The notes beneath the pieces were generated by a model. It did not search any database. It had not been told where the DNA came from and worked only from the letters and a program-made list of their open reading frames with translations. The translations under genes were made by a program, and so were the position numbers. From assembly GCA_964485695.1 (NCBI GenBank), contig CAZAKZ010000070.1, forward strand, positions 1 through 28,132: a stretch of DNA of 28,132 nt. The letters run 5' to 3'. Shown in pieces: positions 15,847 through 24,951 of the stretch (position 1 is the stretch's first letter; each line of letters starts with the position of its first letter). The DNA is from CAZAKZ01 sp964485695. GTDB taxonomy: Bacteria; Planctomycetota; JAFGQW01.

Positions 15847-18093
15847 ATGATGAACCGCATTCCGACCTCGGCCCTGGCAGCCGTCCTCCTCCTCACGGCC
15901 TTCTCCGCGGCACAGACGCACCCCACCTCGAGCTGGGTGATACCCCAGTGCGGCGCCTACGGCCCGGGCGGGAAGGCCGGGATCAGAATCCAGAACGTGA
16001 CCGTCGGGGTGGTGATCCTGGAACAGGTCGCCACCACCACCATGGACATCCACCTCCGGAACACGAGCTCTCGTCAACGGGAAGCCGAGGTGCTCATCCC
16101 CGTTCCCACGGGCGTGGTGGTGCGGGGTTTCACCTTCCAGGGCGGGGGCAAGGAGCCCACGGCCCGGGTGCTCCCCCGGGACGAGGCAAAGGCCACGTAC
16201 GCGGCCATCGTGGCCAAGATACGAGATCCGGCGCTGCTGGAATTCGCCGGCTACGACCTGGTCCGGTCCAGCCTCTTCCCGGTGTCGGCCGGCGGCTCCC
16301 AGACCGTACGCCTCACCTACGAGCACCTGCTTCATGCCGACGGCAACCGCATCGACTACGAACTCCCACGGAGCGAATCCCTTACCTACGCAGTGCCGTG
16401 GAAGGTGTCGGTGCGCATCAAGTCGAAGCGGCCGGTGGCAACGGTCTACTCGCCGAGCCACAACCTCGATGTCCACCGCTCCACGCCCGGCATCGTATCG
16501 GCGCGCATCGCCGGGGACGCCGTCCGGGAACCCGGCCCCTTCCGCCTCTCCTTTCTCCTGGCCGGGAAGGGCGTGACGGCGTCGCTCCTGGCCTACCCCG
16601 ACGCGGAGACGGGCGGAGGATACTTCCTGCTCCTCGCCGGCCTTCCGCCCGTATCCCGGGACACCGAGGAGGTCTCCCCCGTCCGCAGGGAGGTGACCCT
16701 CGTCCTGGATCGATCCGGCAGCATGCGCGGGGAGAAGATCGAACAGGTGCGGGAGGCGGCCCTCCAGGTCCTGGCCGGCCTCGAGCCAGGCGAGGCGTTC
16801 AACATCATCGCCTACAACGACGCCGTCACCCCCTTTGCCGAGAAGGCAATGGAGAAGACGGGTGGCACCGAGCGCCGGGCCCGGGCCTTCCTGAAGAGCC
16901 TCAAGGCTGAGGGAGGCACCAACATCCACGACGCCCTGGTGGAGGCCCTGCACAGGCCGCCCCCCGAGGGCATGCTGCCGCTGGTCCTCTTCCTCACCGA
17001 CGGCCTTCCCACCGCGGGCGTGACCTCGGAGGTCGCCATCCGGAACGTGGCCATGAAGCGTAATCCGCACCGGCGGCGCATCTTCACATTCGGGGTGGGT
17101 GTGGACGTGAACACGCCGCTTCTGGAGAAGATCGCCTCGGAGACGCGGGCCGCCCCGACCTTCGTGCTCCCGGGCGAGAACGTGGAGGCCAAGGTGAGCC
17201 GCGTCTTCAAGCGCCTGTCCGGCCCCGTCCTGGCCGAGCCCGTGCTCCGGGCCGTGGATTCCGCCGGCCGGCCCGCGCCGACCCGCACCCGGGATTGCCT
17301 GCCCGCCCGCCTGCCCGACCTCTTTGACGGGGACCGGCTGGTGGTACTCGGCCGGTACACGGGCGAAACACCACTGAGCTTCCAGCTATCCGGCAACTTC
17401 CGTAACACCCGCAGGGCGTTCTGTTTCACCTTCGACCTCGACCGGGCCTCCACCCGGAACGCCTTCGTTCCCCGCCTCTGGGCCAGCCGCAAGATCGGTG
17501 TCCTGGTGGACGCGCTGCGCCAGGCAGGGGCGGACGCCCACGTCGCGTCCGCATCCGGCAAGAAGCCCCATCCGAAATGGAACGAGCTCGTGGAGGAGGT
17601 GATCCACCTCTCCCGGAAGTTCGGCATCCTCACGGAATACACGGCCTTCCTCGCCCGCGAGGGTGTGGACCTGAGCCAGAAGGACAGGATTCTTGCCGAG
17701 GCCGACCGTAACTTCCTGAACCGCGCCGTGGCCGTGCGGTCCGGTATTGGCAGCGTGAACCAGAGCCTGAACAGCATCGGCCAGCAGGCGCAGATCTGCC
17801 AGAACAGCAGGAACTTCTACTGGGACGCCAACCTGAACCGCGTGGAGGTGACAACGGTCCAGCAGATCGCAGACCGCGCCTTTTTCCGGAAGGGCAAGCG
17901 CTGGGTGGACAGCCGCCTCCTGGAGAGAAAGGCCCCGCCCGACCGCGTGGTCCGGTTCGGAACCGAGGCGTTCAAGGCCCTCGTGCATGGCCTGACCGGA
18001 GCCGGGCGCCAGGGATGCGTGTCGCTCAAGGGGGAGATCCTCCTCGAGGTGGGCGGGAAATCGATCCTGGTCAGGCAGGGAGATCCCCGGTAA
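15847..18093 (+). CDS. Exported VIT and von Willebrand A domain protein, no sorting tail
   Basis: The 748-residue protein has a signal peptide ending near FSAAQ (about residue 22). A VIT domain follows at about 30-165, with EAEVLIPVPTGVVVRGF. The VWA domain has MIDAS DRSGS at 288-292, a Thr in GGTNIHDAL and Asp in FLTDG. The C-terminal ~240 residues include a helical segment (LVEEVIHLSRKFGILTEYTAF) shared in character with the first VIT-VWA protein. Unlike that paralogue it ends without a Gly-rich tail or membrane helix, so it should be released or periplasmic. ATG at 15847 (or the adjacent one at 15850) follows AGGGAGC; the long open frame upstream of it is antisense to other genes and not coding. 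A 28-bp palindrome precedes it. Confidence 0.9.
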   Translation: MMNRIPTSALAAVLLLTAFSAAQTHPTSSWVIPQCGAYGPGGKAGIRIQNVTVGVVILEQVATTTMDIHLRNTSSRQREAEVLIPVPTGVVVRGFTFQGGGKEPTARVLPRDEAKATYAAIVAKIRDPALLEFAGYDLVRSSLFPVSAGGSQTVRLTYEHLLHADGNRIDYELPRSESLTYAVPWKVSVRIKSKRPVATVYSPSHNLDVHRSTPGIVSARIAGDAVREPGPFRLSFLLAGKGVTASLLAYPDAETGGGYFLLLAGLPPVSRDTEEVSPVRREVTLVLDRSGSMRGEKIEQVREAALQVLAGLEPGEAFNIIAYNDAVTPFAEKAMEKTGGTERRARAFLKSLKAEGGTNIHDALVEALHRPPPEGMLPLVLFLTDGLPTAGVTSEVAIRNVAMKRNPHRRRIFTFGVGVDVNTPLLEKIASETRAAPTFVLPGENVEAKVSRVFKRLSGPVLAEPVLRAVDSAGRPAPTRTRDCLPARLPDLFDGDRLVVLGRYTGETPLSFQLSGNFRNTRRAFCFTFDLDRASTRNAFVPRLWASRKIGVLVDALRQAGADAHVASASGKKPHPKWNELVEEVIHLSRKFGILTEYTAFLAREGVDLSQKDRILAEADRNFLNRAVAVRSGIGSVNQSLNSIGQQAQICQNSRNFYWDANLNRVEVTTVQQIADRAFFRKGKRWVDSRLLERKAPPDRVVRFGTEAFKALVHGLTGAGRQGCVSLKGEILLEVGGKSILVRQGDPR

Positions 18094-18121
18094 AATCCTG
18101 TCGTGCTGGATCGGTGAAGAT

Positions 18122-18158
18122 GGGGATACGTTCATTTTCAAGAAATGGGCGTATCCCC
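18122..18158. repeat. REP-like hairpin
   Basis: GGGGATACGTTCATTT (18122-18137) pairs with AAATGGGCGTATCCCC (18143-18158) around a 5-nt loop: 16 pairs, including two G-T wobbles. Weak pairing continues outward by a few bases. It lies 28 bp after the VIT-VWA stop and could terminate transcription. The sequence resembles REP-type palindromes mobilised by Y1 (RAYT) transposases, but only one copy is in the window. Confidence 0.6.
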
Positions 18159-18198
18159 GTTTCATCTCTTACGATTATCCGCCGCAGGAGCTCCCTTC

Positions 18199-21100
18199 AT
18201 GACCGAAGTCGAGAAGCAACTGGACGCCGCTCGTCAGCAGCTCCTCGATCTCACCCTCCGGAACCGCCTCCTGAACTTCCGGAAGACGAGGCGGAGCACC
18301 CTCACCGTCATCGACGAGATTCCACGGGAGATCTACGACCTCCTGGTCCTCCGGGAAAAGGCCATGCAGTTTCTCCACGCACCCGAAGTGGTCGAGGAGG
18401 AGGAAGCGCCGGCTCCAGAGGAAAGCGACACCGAGGCCGGTAATCCGACCGAGGAGGAAACAGCCCCACCGTTGCATCCGGACTCTGAAGTAGCCGTCGA
18501 GGAGGAGGAAGCGCCGGCCTCCGAGGAAACAACCCCGCACTCCGAGGCGACTACGGAAGAGGCGCCCCCGGCCAGCGAAGACAGCGATGACGGCAACCTG
18601 ACCGAGGAGGAGAAAGCCGTCCTCTGGGGCCCGACCACGGAAGAAGCAGAGCCCGAGGAGAAGCACCTCGACCGGTATCTTCAGACCGACCTCCCCCAGG
18701 CGGCGCTCCAGGAGCAGCTGTTTACCATCCACCAGAAGGCCCGGTCCGTGTTCGAGGAGCAGGGCTACACGGTCCTCTACCTGGCCCTCGGCTTCCTGAA
18801 GTGGTTCGACGCCGCGGATGCGGATACGCCGCGGATGGCGCCCCTGGTCCTGGTCCCCGTGGAGCTGAACCGCCGCAGCGTCCGGGGCGCGTTCAAGGTG
18901 GCCTGGACCGGCGAGGATATCTTCGCCAACATCTCCCTCCAGGCCAAGCTCTCCGAAACGGGCCTCTCCCTGCCCGACCTGAACATGCCCGAGGACAAGG
19001 CGGAAATCGACGATTACTTCCACTCCGTCACCGATGTGATCTCGGACCGGAAGGGGTGGGAGGTCGTGCCCGACATCTGCCTCGGATTCTTCAGCTTCAC
19101 CAAGTTCGTCATGTACAAGGACCTGGATCCGGATTCGTGGCCGGTGGAACGGCCCCTGACGGACCAGGACCTGCTCCGGGGCATCCTGGATCCGTCTCCG
19201 GCCGCCGACACGGACGGCGGTTTCTCCGAGGAGAACATCGACGAGAAGCTCTCGGCTCGGGACGCCTACCACATCATGGACGCGGATCCTTCCCAGATCG
19301 CCGTCATCGAGGACATCAAGGCCGGTCGCAACCTGGTCGTGGAGGGGCCGCCCGGGACGGGCAAGTCCCAGACCATCGCCAACGTCATTGCCGAGCTCCT
19401 TGCGAGGGGAAAACGCGTTCTCTTCGTCAGCGAAAAGATGGCCGCCCTCGAGGTGGTGAAGGCACGCCTCGACCGGGCGGGCCTCGGAGACTTCTGTCTG
19501 GAGCTGCACAGCCGGAAATCGAACAAGAAAGAGGTGCTCAAGGAGCTGGAGAAGACCACGGGCAGCGGGGCCCGGACCTACGCCTCGCCCGAGGAGGACT
19601 TCGACCGGCTGGAGGGCCTGAAGCGAGACCTCGACGACTACGCCGCCGCCTTGAGGGATCCTTGCGGAGACCTCGGCCACTCCCCCTTCTCGCTCTTCGG
19701 CCTGCGGGAGGGGGTCCGGTGTCATTTCGCGGATTCCGGCAGGCCCATGCCGGCGGTGGACCTACGAGATCCCGAACAGTGGACCCGGGAGGACTGGAGC
19801 CGGGCCCGGCTCCGGCTGGAGAACCTGAGAGACGCCCTGTCCATGATCGGTGACGTGAAGGCGCATCCCTGGTACGGCTGCAGCCCCGGGGTGGTATTGC
19901 CCTCGGACGAGGGTCCCCTCCGGACCCTGCTCGAGGGTTGCCGGAAGGCCCTGGCGGACCTCGAGGCCGCCGCCATCGCACTGGTCCAGGCCTGCGGCGC
20001 CCGGCAGCCCGCGGACCTCCTGGCCGTGGCCGAGTGCCTGGCCGCTGCAGATGTGGTGGCGGACTCCAGTCCCGTGGAACAGTCCCTGCTTTCCGGTCCG
20101 GCGTGGGACGAGCCCGACGACAGTGCCGAGACCCTCATGGGCGAGGTGCGGCTGTTCCAGAAGGTGCATCCGGACGTCGCCGCGCGGTTCAAGGCGGAAG
20201 CCCTGGACGAGGAGGTCTCCGCCCTCAGGGCTGTGTACGAAGACTACGCCTCGAACTGGTTCCGGATCTTGTCCCCGCGATACCGGGAAGTGAAGGGGAA
20301 GATCCGCTCCCTCTACCAGCGCCGCCTTCCCTTCCGGACGGCAACGGTCCTCCAGGATCTGGCCGACCTGGAGCGGTGCGCATCCCTGCGCAGGGGCATT
20401 CGCGACGCCCACCCACGGGGCATCGAGTTCTTCGGGGCCCTGTGGCAGGGCGAGGACAGCGACGTGGGAGCCCTGGAGTCCTTTGCCGTCTGGATCACGG
20501 CCTTCCGGAAACACGTCCTGTCAGGTGTCCTCACCGAGGAAGCCGTGGACCGCGTCGCTGGCGGCGTGGATGGAGAGACCGTCCGGGGACACATGATGGA
20601 GGTGCGCACTACCCGGGATCCGTTCGAGGAGGAGATGCACCGCCTCTTCACCCGGGTCGGAGCAGCCGATGTGCAGAAAATCTTCGGCTCCTCGCTCGAG
20701 TCGGCGCCCTTCCCGGATATTGCATCCCGCCTGGCATCGTGGCTGGAACACCTCCCCGGCCTCCAGCGGTGGGCTCAGTTCACGGCCGCGCGGGAGTCCT
20801 GCAGGGAGACGGTCGCCGCACCCGTGGATGAGGTCCTGGAGGAGGAAGACATCCACATCGAGGCGGAGGATCTTCTCCCGTGCTTCGAGGGAGGCTACGC
20901 CGAGCAGCTGCTCCACCGTGCATTCCAGGAGCGTCCGGCCCTCTCTGGGTTCGTGGGCGACTTGCACGAGAAGAAGATCCGGGATTTCGCCGACCTGGAC
21001 CGGCGCCTCATCCGGATGAACCAGAAAAGGCTGGCGGCCAAGCTGTCGCTTGAGCGGCCGGCCGTCCGGGCCGGAGCTTCCGCGGGATCGGAGGCCGGCA

Positions 21101-23115
21101 TCCTCCTGGGCGAATTCGGCCGCAAGCGCGGCCACATGCCCATCCGGAAGCTTCTCACCCGGGCCGGCGGGCTGATCACCCGCATCAAGCCGTGCTTCTT
21201 GATGAGCCCGCTTTCCGTGGCGCAGTTCCTCGCCCCCGGCATCCTGGAATTCGACGTGGTGGTGTTCGACGAGGCCAGCCAGGTCCGGCCCTCCGACGCC
21301 CTCGGCGCGGTGGCGCGGGGGGGGCAGGTCGTGGTCATGGGCGACACCCGCCAGCTGCCGCCCACCTCATTCTTCGATCACATACTCGAGGCGGACGGGG
21401 ACGAGGAAGCCGACGAAGCCACCGTGTCCGACGTCGAGAGCATCCTGCACCAGTGCAAGCGTGCCTTTCCCATGAAGATGCTGCGGTGGCACTACCGGAG
21501 CCGCCACGAATCGCTCATCGCCTTTTCCAACCAGGCGTTCTACGACAACAATCTCCGCATTTACCCCTCACCCGTTCAGGAGTCCGAGGGCCTGGGGCTC
21601 AAGTTCAGGCATCTTCCGGAATCGGTATACGACCGGGGCCGCACCTCCGTGAACCGCATGGAGGCACGGGAAGTCGCCCGGGCGGCCCTGGAACACTTCC
21701 GCAGGCACCCGGAGGAGTCTCTGGGCGTGGGCGCGTTCAACATCAAGCAGCAGCAGGCGATCCTGGAAGAGGTCGAGCTCCAGCTACGATTGCACCCGGA
21801 CATGGAGTCTCACTTCGCTCCATCCCGGCCGGAGAAGTTCTTCGTCAAGAACCTGGAGACCATTCAGGGCGACGAGAGGGACGTGATCTTCCTGAGCGTC
21901 GCCTTCGGCTTCGACGCGGACAGAAAACTTTACAGGAACTTCGGCCCCCTCAACCAGGAGGGTGGAGAGAGGCGCCTCAATGTGCTGGTCACCCGCGCCC
22001 GGAAGCGGTGTGTTGTCTTCTCCAACTTCCGGGCCGAGGACCTGTCCCTCGATGGCATCCAGGCCCGGGGGGCCAGGGCGCTGAAGGGCTACCTCGGATT
22101 CGCGGAGAAGAGAATCCTCGAGGAGGCCGAGGCCGCGCGGGACGATGCGGACTTCCCGTTCGAGGAATCCGTCCACGACTGCCTGGAGCAAGAAGGCATC
22201 GAGGCACACAGGCAGGTCGGCTGCGCGGGATTCCGGCTGGACATCGGTGTGGTGGATCCCGAACAACCGGGCCGCTTTTTCCTGGGCGTGCAGTTCGACG
22301 GCACCAAGTACCACGGCTCCAGGGTCGCCCGGGATCGGGACCGGCAGCGGCGTCAGGTCCTCGAAGGCCTCGGCTGGCGGCTCCACCGCGTCTGGTCCAC
22401 GGACTGGTACCGGAACCGCGACGAGACCCTCGACAGGTTGCTCGGAGCGATCGAAGCGAGCCGCATCGCACCGATGCCGGAGTCCGATGCGCCTCCGGCC
22501 GAGGAACCTCCGGAGGAGGATTCCCCCGTCCAGGATACCCAGGAGGAACGGGAGGAACCGGTAAGAGACTACAGCGTATGTAGGGACCTCGGCGTCACCA
22601 CCACCGGAGAACTCCACGACCAGAGCCCAGTGAAGATCTCCAGGGCGGTGACCACGGTGGTGAACGTCGAAGGACCCGTTCACTTCAACGAGATCCTGCA
22701 GAGGATCCGCAAGGCCTGGGACCTGAAGCGCGCCGGCCGGAGGATCCGGGCCCTGGTGTCGAATGCTGCGGACCTGGCCGAGGAGGACGGCTGCATCCTG
22801 CGGAAGGGCGAGTTCCTGTGGCCCTCGGGAATGGAGAGCCCCCCGGTCCGGCGCCGCGGGGATGAGATACCGGCCTCCATCGACCTCATCTGCGACGAGG
22901 AGATCGAGGAAGCCGTCAAGGCCGTCCTCCGGCACCAGTTCGCCACCCTGCCCGAGGACCTGGTCATCCAGGCCGGCCGGGTTCTGGGATTCGCCTCGGT
23001 GCGCCAGAGAACCGAAGAGAGAATCCAGGCCGCTCTCGCGGATCTTCTGGAAGGCGGGACGCTCGTCCGGCAGCCGAACGGGATGATCGGGCCTCCGCCT
23101 CGAGAAACCTCATGA
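18199..23115 (+). CDS. DUF4011-SF1 helicase-Vsr/MTES_1575-like nuclease-DUF3320 protein (Hhe-like defence protein)
   Basis: The 1638-residue protein opens with a DUF4011 domain (LLDLTLRNRLLNF at about 14-27). An SF1 helicase follows: Walker A GPPGTGKS at 383-390, Walker B FDEAS with D1024, motif III-like MGDTRQLPPTSFF, IV-like LRWHYRSRHESLIAF, V-like ETIQGDERDVI and VI-like NVLVTRARKRC. A PD-(D/E)XK nuclease lies at about 1315-1415 (RLDIGVVD with D1348, then GVQFDGTKYHGS, ARDRDRQRRQVLEGLGWRLHRVWSTDW). DUF3320 lies near the end. This matches the DUF4011-helicase-Vsr architecture reported as the single-gene antiviral protein Hhe. Residue 1365, usually Glu, is Gln. A glutamate-rich segment (about 62-155) is inserted in DUF4011. 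ATG at 18199 follows AGGAG. Its stop overlaps the glycerate kinase start. Confidence 0.9.
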   Translation: MTEVEKQLDAARQQLLDLTLRNRLLNFRKTRRSTLTVIDEIPREIYDLLVLREKAMQFLHAPEVVEEEEAPAPEESDTEAGNPTEEETAPPLHPDSEVAVEEEEAPASEETTPHSEATTEEAPPASEDSDDGNLTEEEKAVLWGPTTEEAEPEEKHLDRYLQTDLPQAALQEQLFTIHQKARSVFEEQGYTVLYLALGFLKWFDAADADTPRMAPLVLVPVELNRRSVRGAFKVAWTGEDIFANISLQAKLSETGLSLPDLNMPEDKAEIDDYFHSVTDVISDRKGWEVVPDICLGFFSFTKFVMYKDLDPDSWPVERPLTDQDLLRGILDPSPAADTDGGFSEENIDEKLSARDAYHIMDADPSQIAVIEDIKAGRNLVVEGPPGTGKSQTIANVIAELLARGKRVLFVSEKMAALEVVKARLDRAGLGDFCLELHSRKSNKKEVLKELEKTTGSGARTYASPEEDFDRLEGLKRDLDDYAAALRDPCGDLGHSPFSLFGLREGVRCHFADSGRPMPAVDLRDPEQWTREDWSRARLRLENLRDALSMIGDVKAHPWYGCSPGVVLPSDEGPLRTLLEGCRKALADLEAAAIALVQACGARQPADLLAVAECLAAADVVADSSPVEQSLLSGPAWDEPDDSAETLMGEVRLFQKVHPDVAARFKAEALDEEVSALRAVYEDYASNWFRILSPRYREVKGKIRSLYQRRLPFRTATVLQDLADLERCASLRRGIRDAHPRGIEFFGALWQGEDSDVGALESFAVWITAFRKHVLSGVLTEEAVDRVAGGVDGETVRGHMMEVRTTRDPFEEEMHRLFTRVGAADVQKIFGSSLESAPFPDIASRLASWLEHLPGLQRWAQFTAARESCRETVAAPVDEVLEEEDIHIEAEDLLPCFEGGYAEQLLHRAFQERPALSGFVGDLHEKKIRDFADLDRRLIRMNQKRLAAKLSLERPAVRAGASAGSEAGILLGEFGRKRGHMPIRKLLTRAGGLITRIKPCFLMSPLSVAQFLAPGILEFDVVVFDEASQVRPSDALGAVARGGQVVVMGDTRQLPPTSFFDHILEADGDEEADEATVSDVESILHQCKRAFPMKMLRWHYRSRHESLIAFSNQAFYDNNLRIYPSPVQESEGLGLKFRHLPESVYDRGRTSVNRMEAREVARAALEHFRRHPEESLGVGAFNIKQQQAILEEVELQLRLHPDMESHFAPSRPEKFFVKNLETIQGDERDVIFLSVAFGFDADRKLYRNFGPLNQEGGERRLNVLVTRARKRCVVFSNFRAEDLSLDGIQARGARALKGYLGFAEKRILEEAEAARDDADFPFEESVHDCLEQEGIEAHRQVGCAGFRLDIGVVDPEQPGRFFLGVQFDGTKYHGSRVARDRDRQRRQVLEGLGWRLHRVWSTDWYRNRDETLDRLLGAIEASRIAPMPESDAPPAEEPPEEDSPVQDTQEEREEPVRDYSVCRDLGVTTTGELHDQSPVKISRAVTTVVNVEGPVHFNEILQRIRKAWDLKRAGRRIRALVSNAADLAEEDGCILRKGEFLWPSGMESPPVRRRGDEIPASIDLICDEEIEEAVKAVLRHQFATLPEDLVIQAGRVLGFASVRQRTEERIQAALADLLEGGTLVRQPNGMIGPPPRETS
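18391..18518 (+). repeat. Internal direct repeat in the acidic linker of the helicase
   Basis: A 23-bp sequence beginning GTCGAGGAGGAGG occurs identically at 18391-18413 and 18496-18518, 105 bp (35 codons) apart and in frame. It encodes VEEEEAP twice, followed by similar PEES and SEET. It marks a low-complexity acidic segment that grew by duplication. Confidence 0.75.
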
Positions 23116-24254
23116 AGATCCTGCTGGCACCGGATTCATTCAAGGAATGCCTGACGGCCTCCGAGGTCTGCACGGCCATGCACCGGGGCATCCTGGACCG
23201 GTTGCCGCAGGCCTCGGTGGTGTCCGTGCCCATGGCGGACGGAGGCGAGGGGACCGTGGAGGCGATCCGACGCGAACTCCCCCTCGAGGACGTATCCCTC
23301 ACCGTGACCGGGCCGATGCAGGAGAAGGTGGACGTCGTCTACGGCCTCGATCCGCGATCCTGCACGGCCGTCATCGAGTCGGCCAGGGCGTGCGGCCTGG
23401 CGCGGGTGGTCCCGGAGGCACGCAATCCCCTCGTCGCCACGACCCGCGGCGTCGGGGAGATGATCCGGGATGCCCTCGACCGCGGGGCGAAGCGGATCCT
23501 CCTCGCCCTCGGCGGCGTGGCCACCGTGGACGGCGGCACGGGCCTGGCCAGGGCGCTGGGATTCGCCTTCCTCGACAGGGCGAAGCGGCCGCTCGCCGAG
23601 GGAGGCGGCGCCCTTTCCGACCTGGCGTACATTGAAATACCTCGACATCGGCCCTGGGATGGGGTGGATATCGAGGCCCTCTGCGACGTGACGAATCCCC
23701 TGGTCGGCGACCGTGGAGCCGCCCGGACCTACGGGCCGCAGAAAGGCGCCACCCCCGCCCAGGTCGAGGTTCTGGAGACCGGGCTCTGCCGCCTGGCCAT
23801 GGTCATGGCACGCAGTCTGAACGCGCGGACTGCGGAGGCCCCCGGCGCCGGCGCCGCCGGAGGCCTGGGTTTCGGCCTGGCGGGTTTTCTGGGGGCGATG
23901 CTGGTGCCGGGCGCAAACCGGATCATGGACCTCGTCGGCCTCGAGGAGGCCATGGCCAGCGCGGACCTGGTGATCACGGGCGAGGGCCGCACCGACAGTC
24001 AGACCGCGCACGGCAAGGTCTGTTCCGGCGTGGCCGCCCTCGCGGCCAAGGGCAGCGTTCCTTGCGTGATCCTGTCGGGCGCCGTTGCAGGATCCACGGA
24101 TGCTTTCCTCGATCTGGGTGTCTCCGCCGTCTTCAGCATCAGCCCGGGACCCGAATCCCTGGAGACGGCGATCCGGCTGGCGCCCGAGCGCCTGGCACGG
24201 ACGGCGGGAAACATCGCGAGGCTCTTTGCAGCGGGCCGCGGGAGTGAAGGCTGA
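23112..24254 (+). CDS. glxK: Glycerate 2-kinase (GarK/GlxK type)
   Basis: The 380-residue product matches the glycerate kinase family over its full length: MKILLAPDSFKECLTASEV, PMADGGEGTVEA, ESARACGLA, the NPL-TTRGVGEMI block, GAGAAGGLGFGL, VPGANRIMDLVGLE, and DLVITGEGRTDSQTAHGKV. It should phosphorylate D-glycerate to 2-phosphoglycerate with ATP in glyoxylate or serine-type metabolism. One hallmark is altered: the usual GGSATxDGG reads GGVATVDGG (Ser to Val). Its ATG overlaps the helicase stop as ATGA, so the two are likely co-translated. The DNA context is a defence gene upstream and a methyltransferase-like gene downstream, not other glycerate genes. Confidence 0.93.
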   Translation: MKILLAPDSFKECLTASEVCTAMHRGILDRLPQASVVSVPMADGGEGTVEAIRRELPLEDVSLTVTGPMQEKVDVVYGLDPRSCTAVIESARACGLARVVPEARNPLVATTRGVGEMIRDALDRGAKRILLALGGVATVDGGTGLARALGFAFLDRAKRPLAEGGGALSDLAYIEIPRHRPWDGVDIEALCDVTNPLVGDRGAARTYGPQKGATPAQVEVLETGLCRLAMVMARSLNARTAEAPGAGAAGGLGFGLAGFLGAMLVPGANRIMDLVGLEEAMASADLVITGEGRTDSQTAHGKVCSGVAALAAKGSVPCVILSGAVAGSTDAFLDLGVSAVFSISPGPESLETAIRLAPERLARTAGNIARLFAAGRGSEG

Positions 24255-24330
24255 TGCCAAACAGCTCTTGGGTACTCTGCCGAAGAGCGGCAGGACACCG
24301 GGACGACAAGTGGGGATGGAGTCGTCGTTC

Positions 24331-24951
24331 ATGCCGCTAGAGGAAATCGCTCTATCCCTCACACGATCGGTGCTGCCGGCTCGGGTGGGGGCTCTACTCC
24401 GTGAATCCGATGCACGCATCGATCGGTTCATCAGCGAACGCATCGATGCCCCTCTTCCGGGCTTCGTCCCCAGCGATTTCGTGGAGGTCTATTCCGCCCT
24501 GAAGGCACTCCGGACGGGCTACCTGACCACGGGAGACATGTTCTGTGAATGGGGGAGCGGCTTCGGCGTGGCGGCCTCCCTGGCGGCGATGCTCCGGTTC
24601 AATGCTTATGGCATCGAGATCCAGGAAGACCTGGTCCGGGCCGCCCGTTCCCTTGCCGAGGATTTCAATCTCTCCGTCCAGTTCTTTCATGGGAGCTTCA
24701 TTCCTCCCGGCGGCGAAGCCATCACCGACACGGTCGATGAATTTTCCTGGCTGGAGCCGGGTGGACTTTGCGCCCAGGAAGAGATGGGCCTCGATCCCGA
24801 TGACTTTGACGTGATCTTCGCCTACCCCTGGCCGGGTGAGGCGCATGTCATCGAGGCCCTGTTCGAGGAGTATGCAGCTGTCGGAGCACTGCTCTTGACC
24901 TATAACGGCCTCGAAGACATCAAGCTGTTCAGGAAAAAAGCCGTGAAATGA
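24331..24951 (+). CDS. Class I SAM-dependent methyltransferase-like protein
   Basis: The 206-residue protein shows SAM motif I FCEWGSGFGVAASLAA, an acidic post-I loop (YGIEIQEDLVRAARSLAEDF), and a later FDVIFAYPWPGEAHVIEALFEEY segment that fits motif IV, with PWPG in place of the usual NPPY/DPP. The substrate is unknown; it could be a protein, lipid or small-molecule methyltransferase. ATG at 24331 has GGAG nine bases upstream. An earlier ATG at 24316 and a GTG at 24244 that overlaps the glycerate kinase end are alternatives. It is probably in one transcript with the kinase. Its TGA and that of the convergent S41 gene are directly adjacent, with no gap. Confidence 0.82.
   Translation: MPLEEIALSLTRSVLPARVGALLRESDARIDRFISERIDAPLPGFVPSDFVEVYSALKALRTGYLTTGDMFCEWGSGFGVAASLAAMLRFNAYGIEIQEDLVRAARSLAEDFNLSVQFFHGSFIPPGGEAITDTVDEFSWLEPGGLCAQEEMGLDPDDFDVIFAYPWPGEAHVIEALFEEYAAVGALLLTYNGLEDIKLFRKKAVK

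Noticed and set aside
15832..17070. 412-codon minus-strand frame
   Set aside because: It is antisense to the VIT and VWA domains of the second VIT-VWA gene, with no recognisable motif.
21192..22583. 463-codon plus-strand frame overlapping the helicase
   Set aside because: It is an out-of-frame shadow of helicase motifs and the nuclease domain; its residue composition is Arg/Gly/Pro-rich without any motif.
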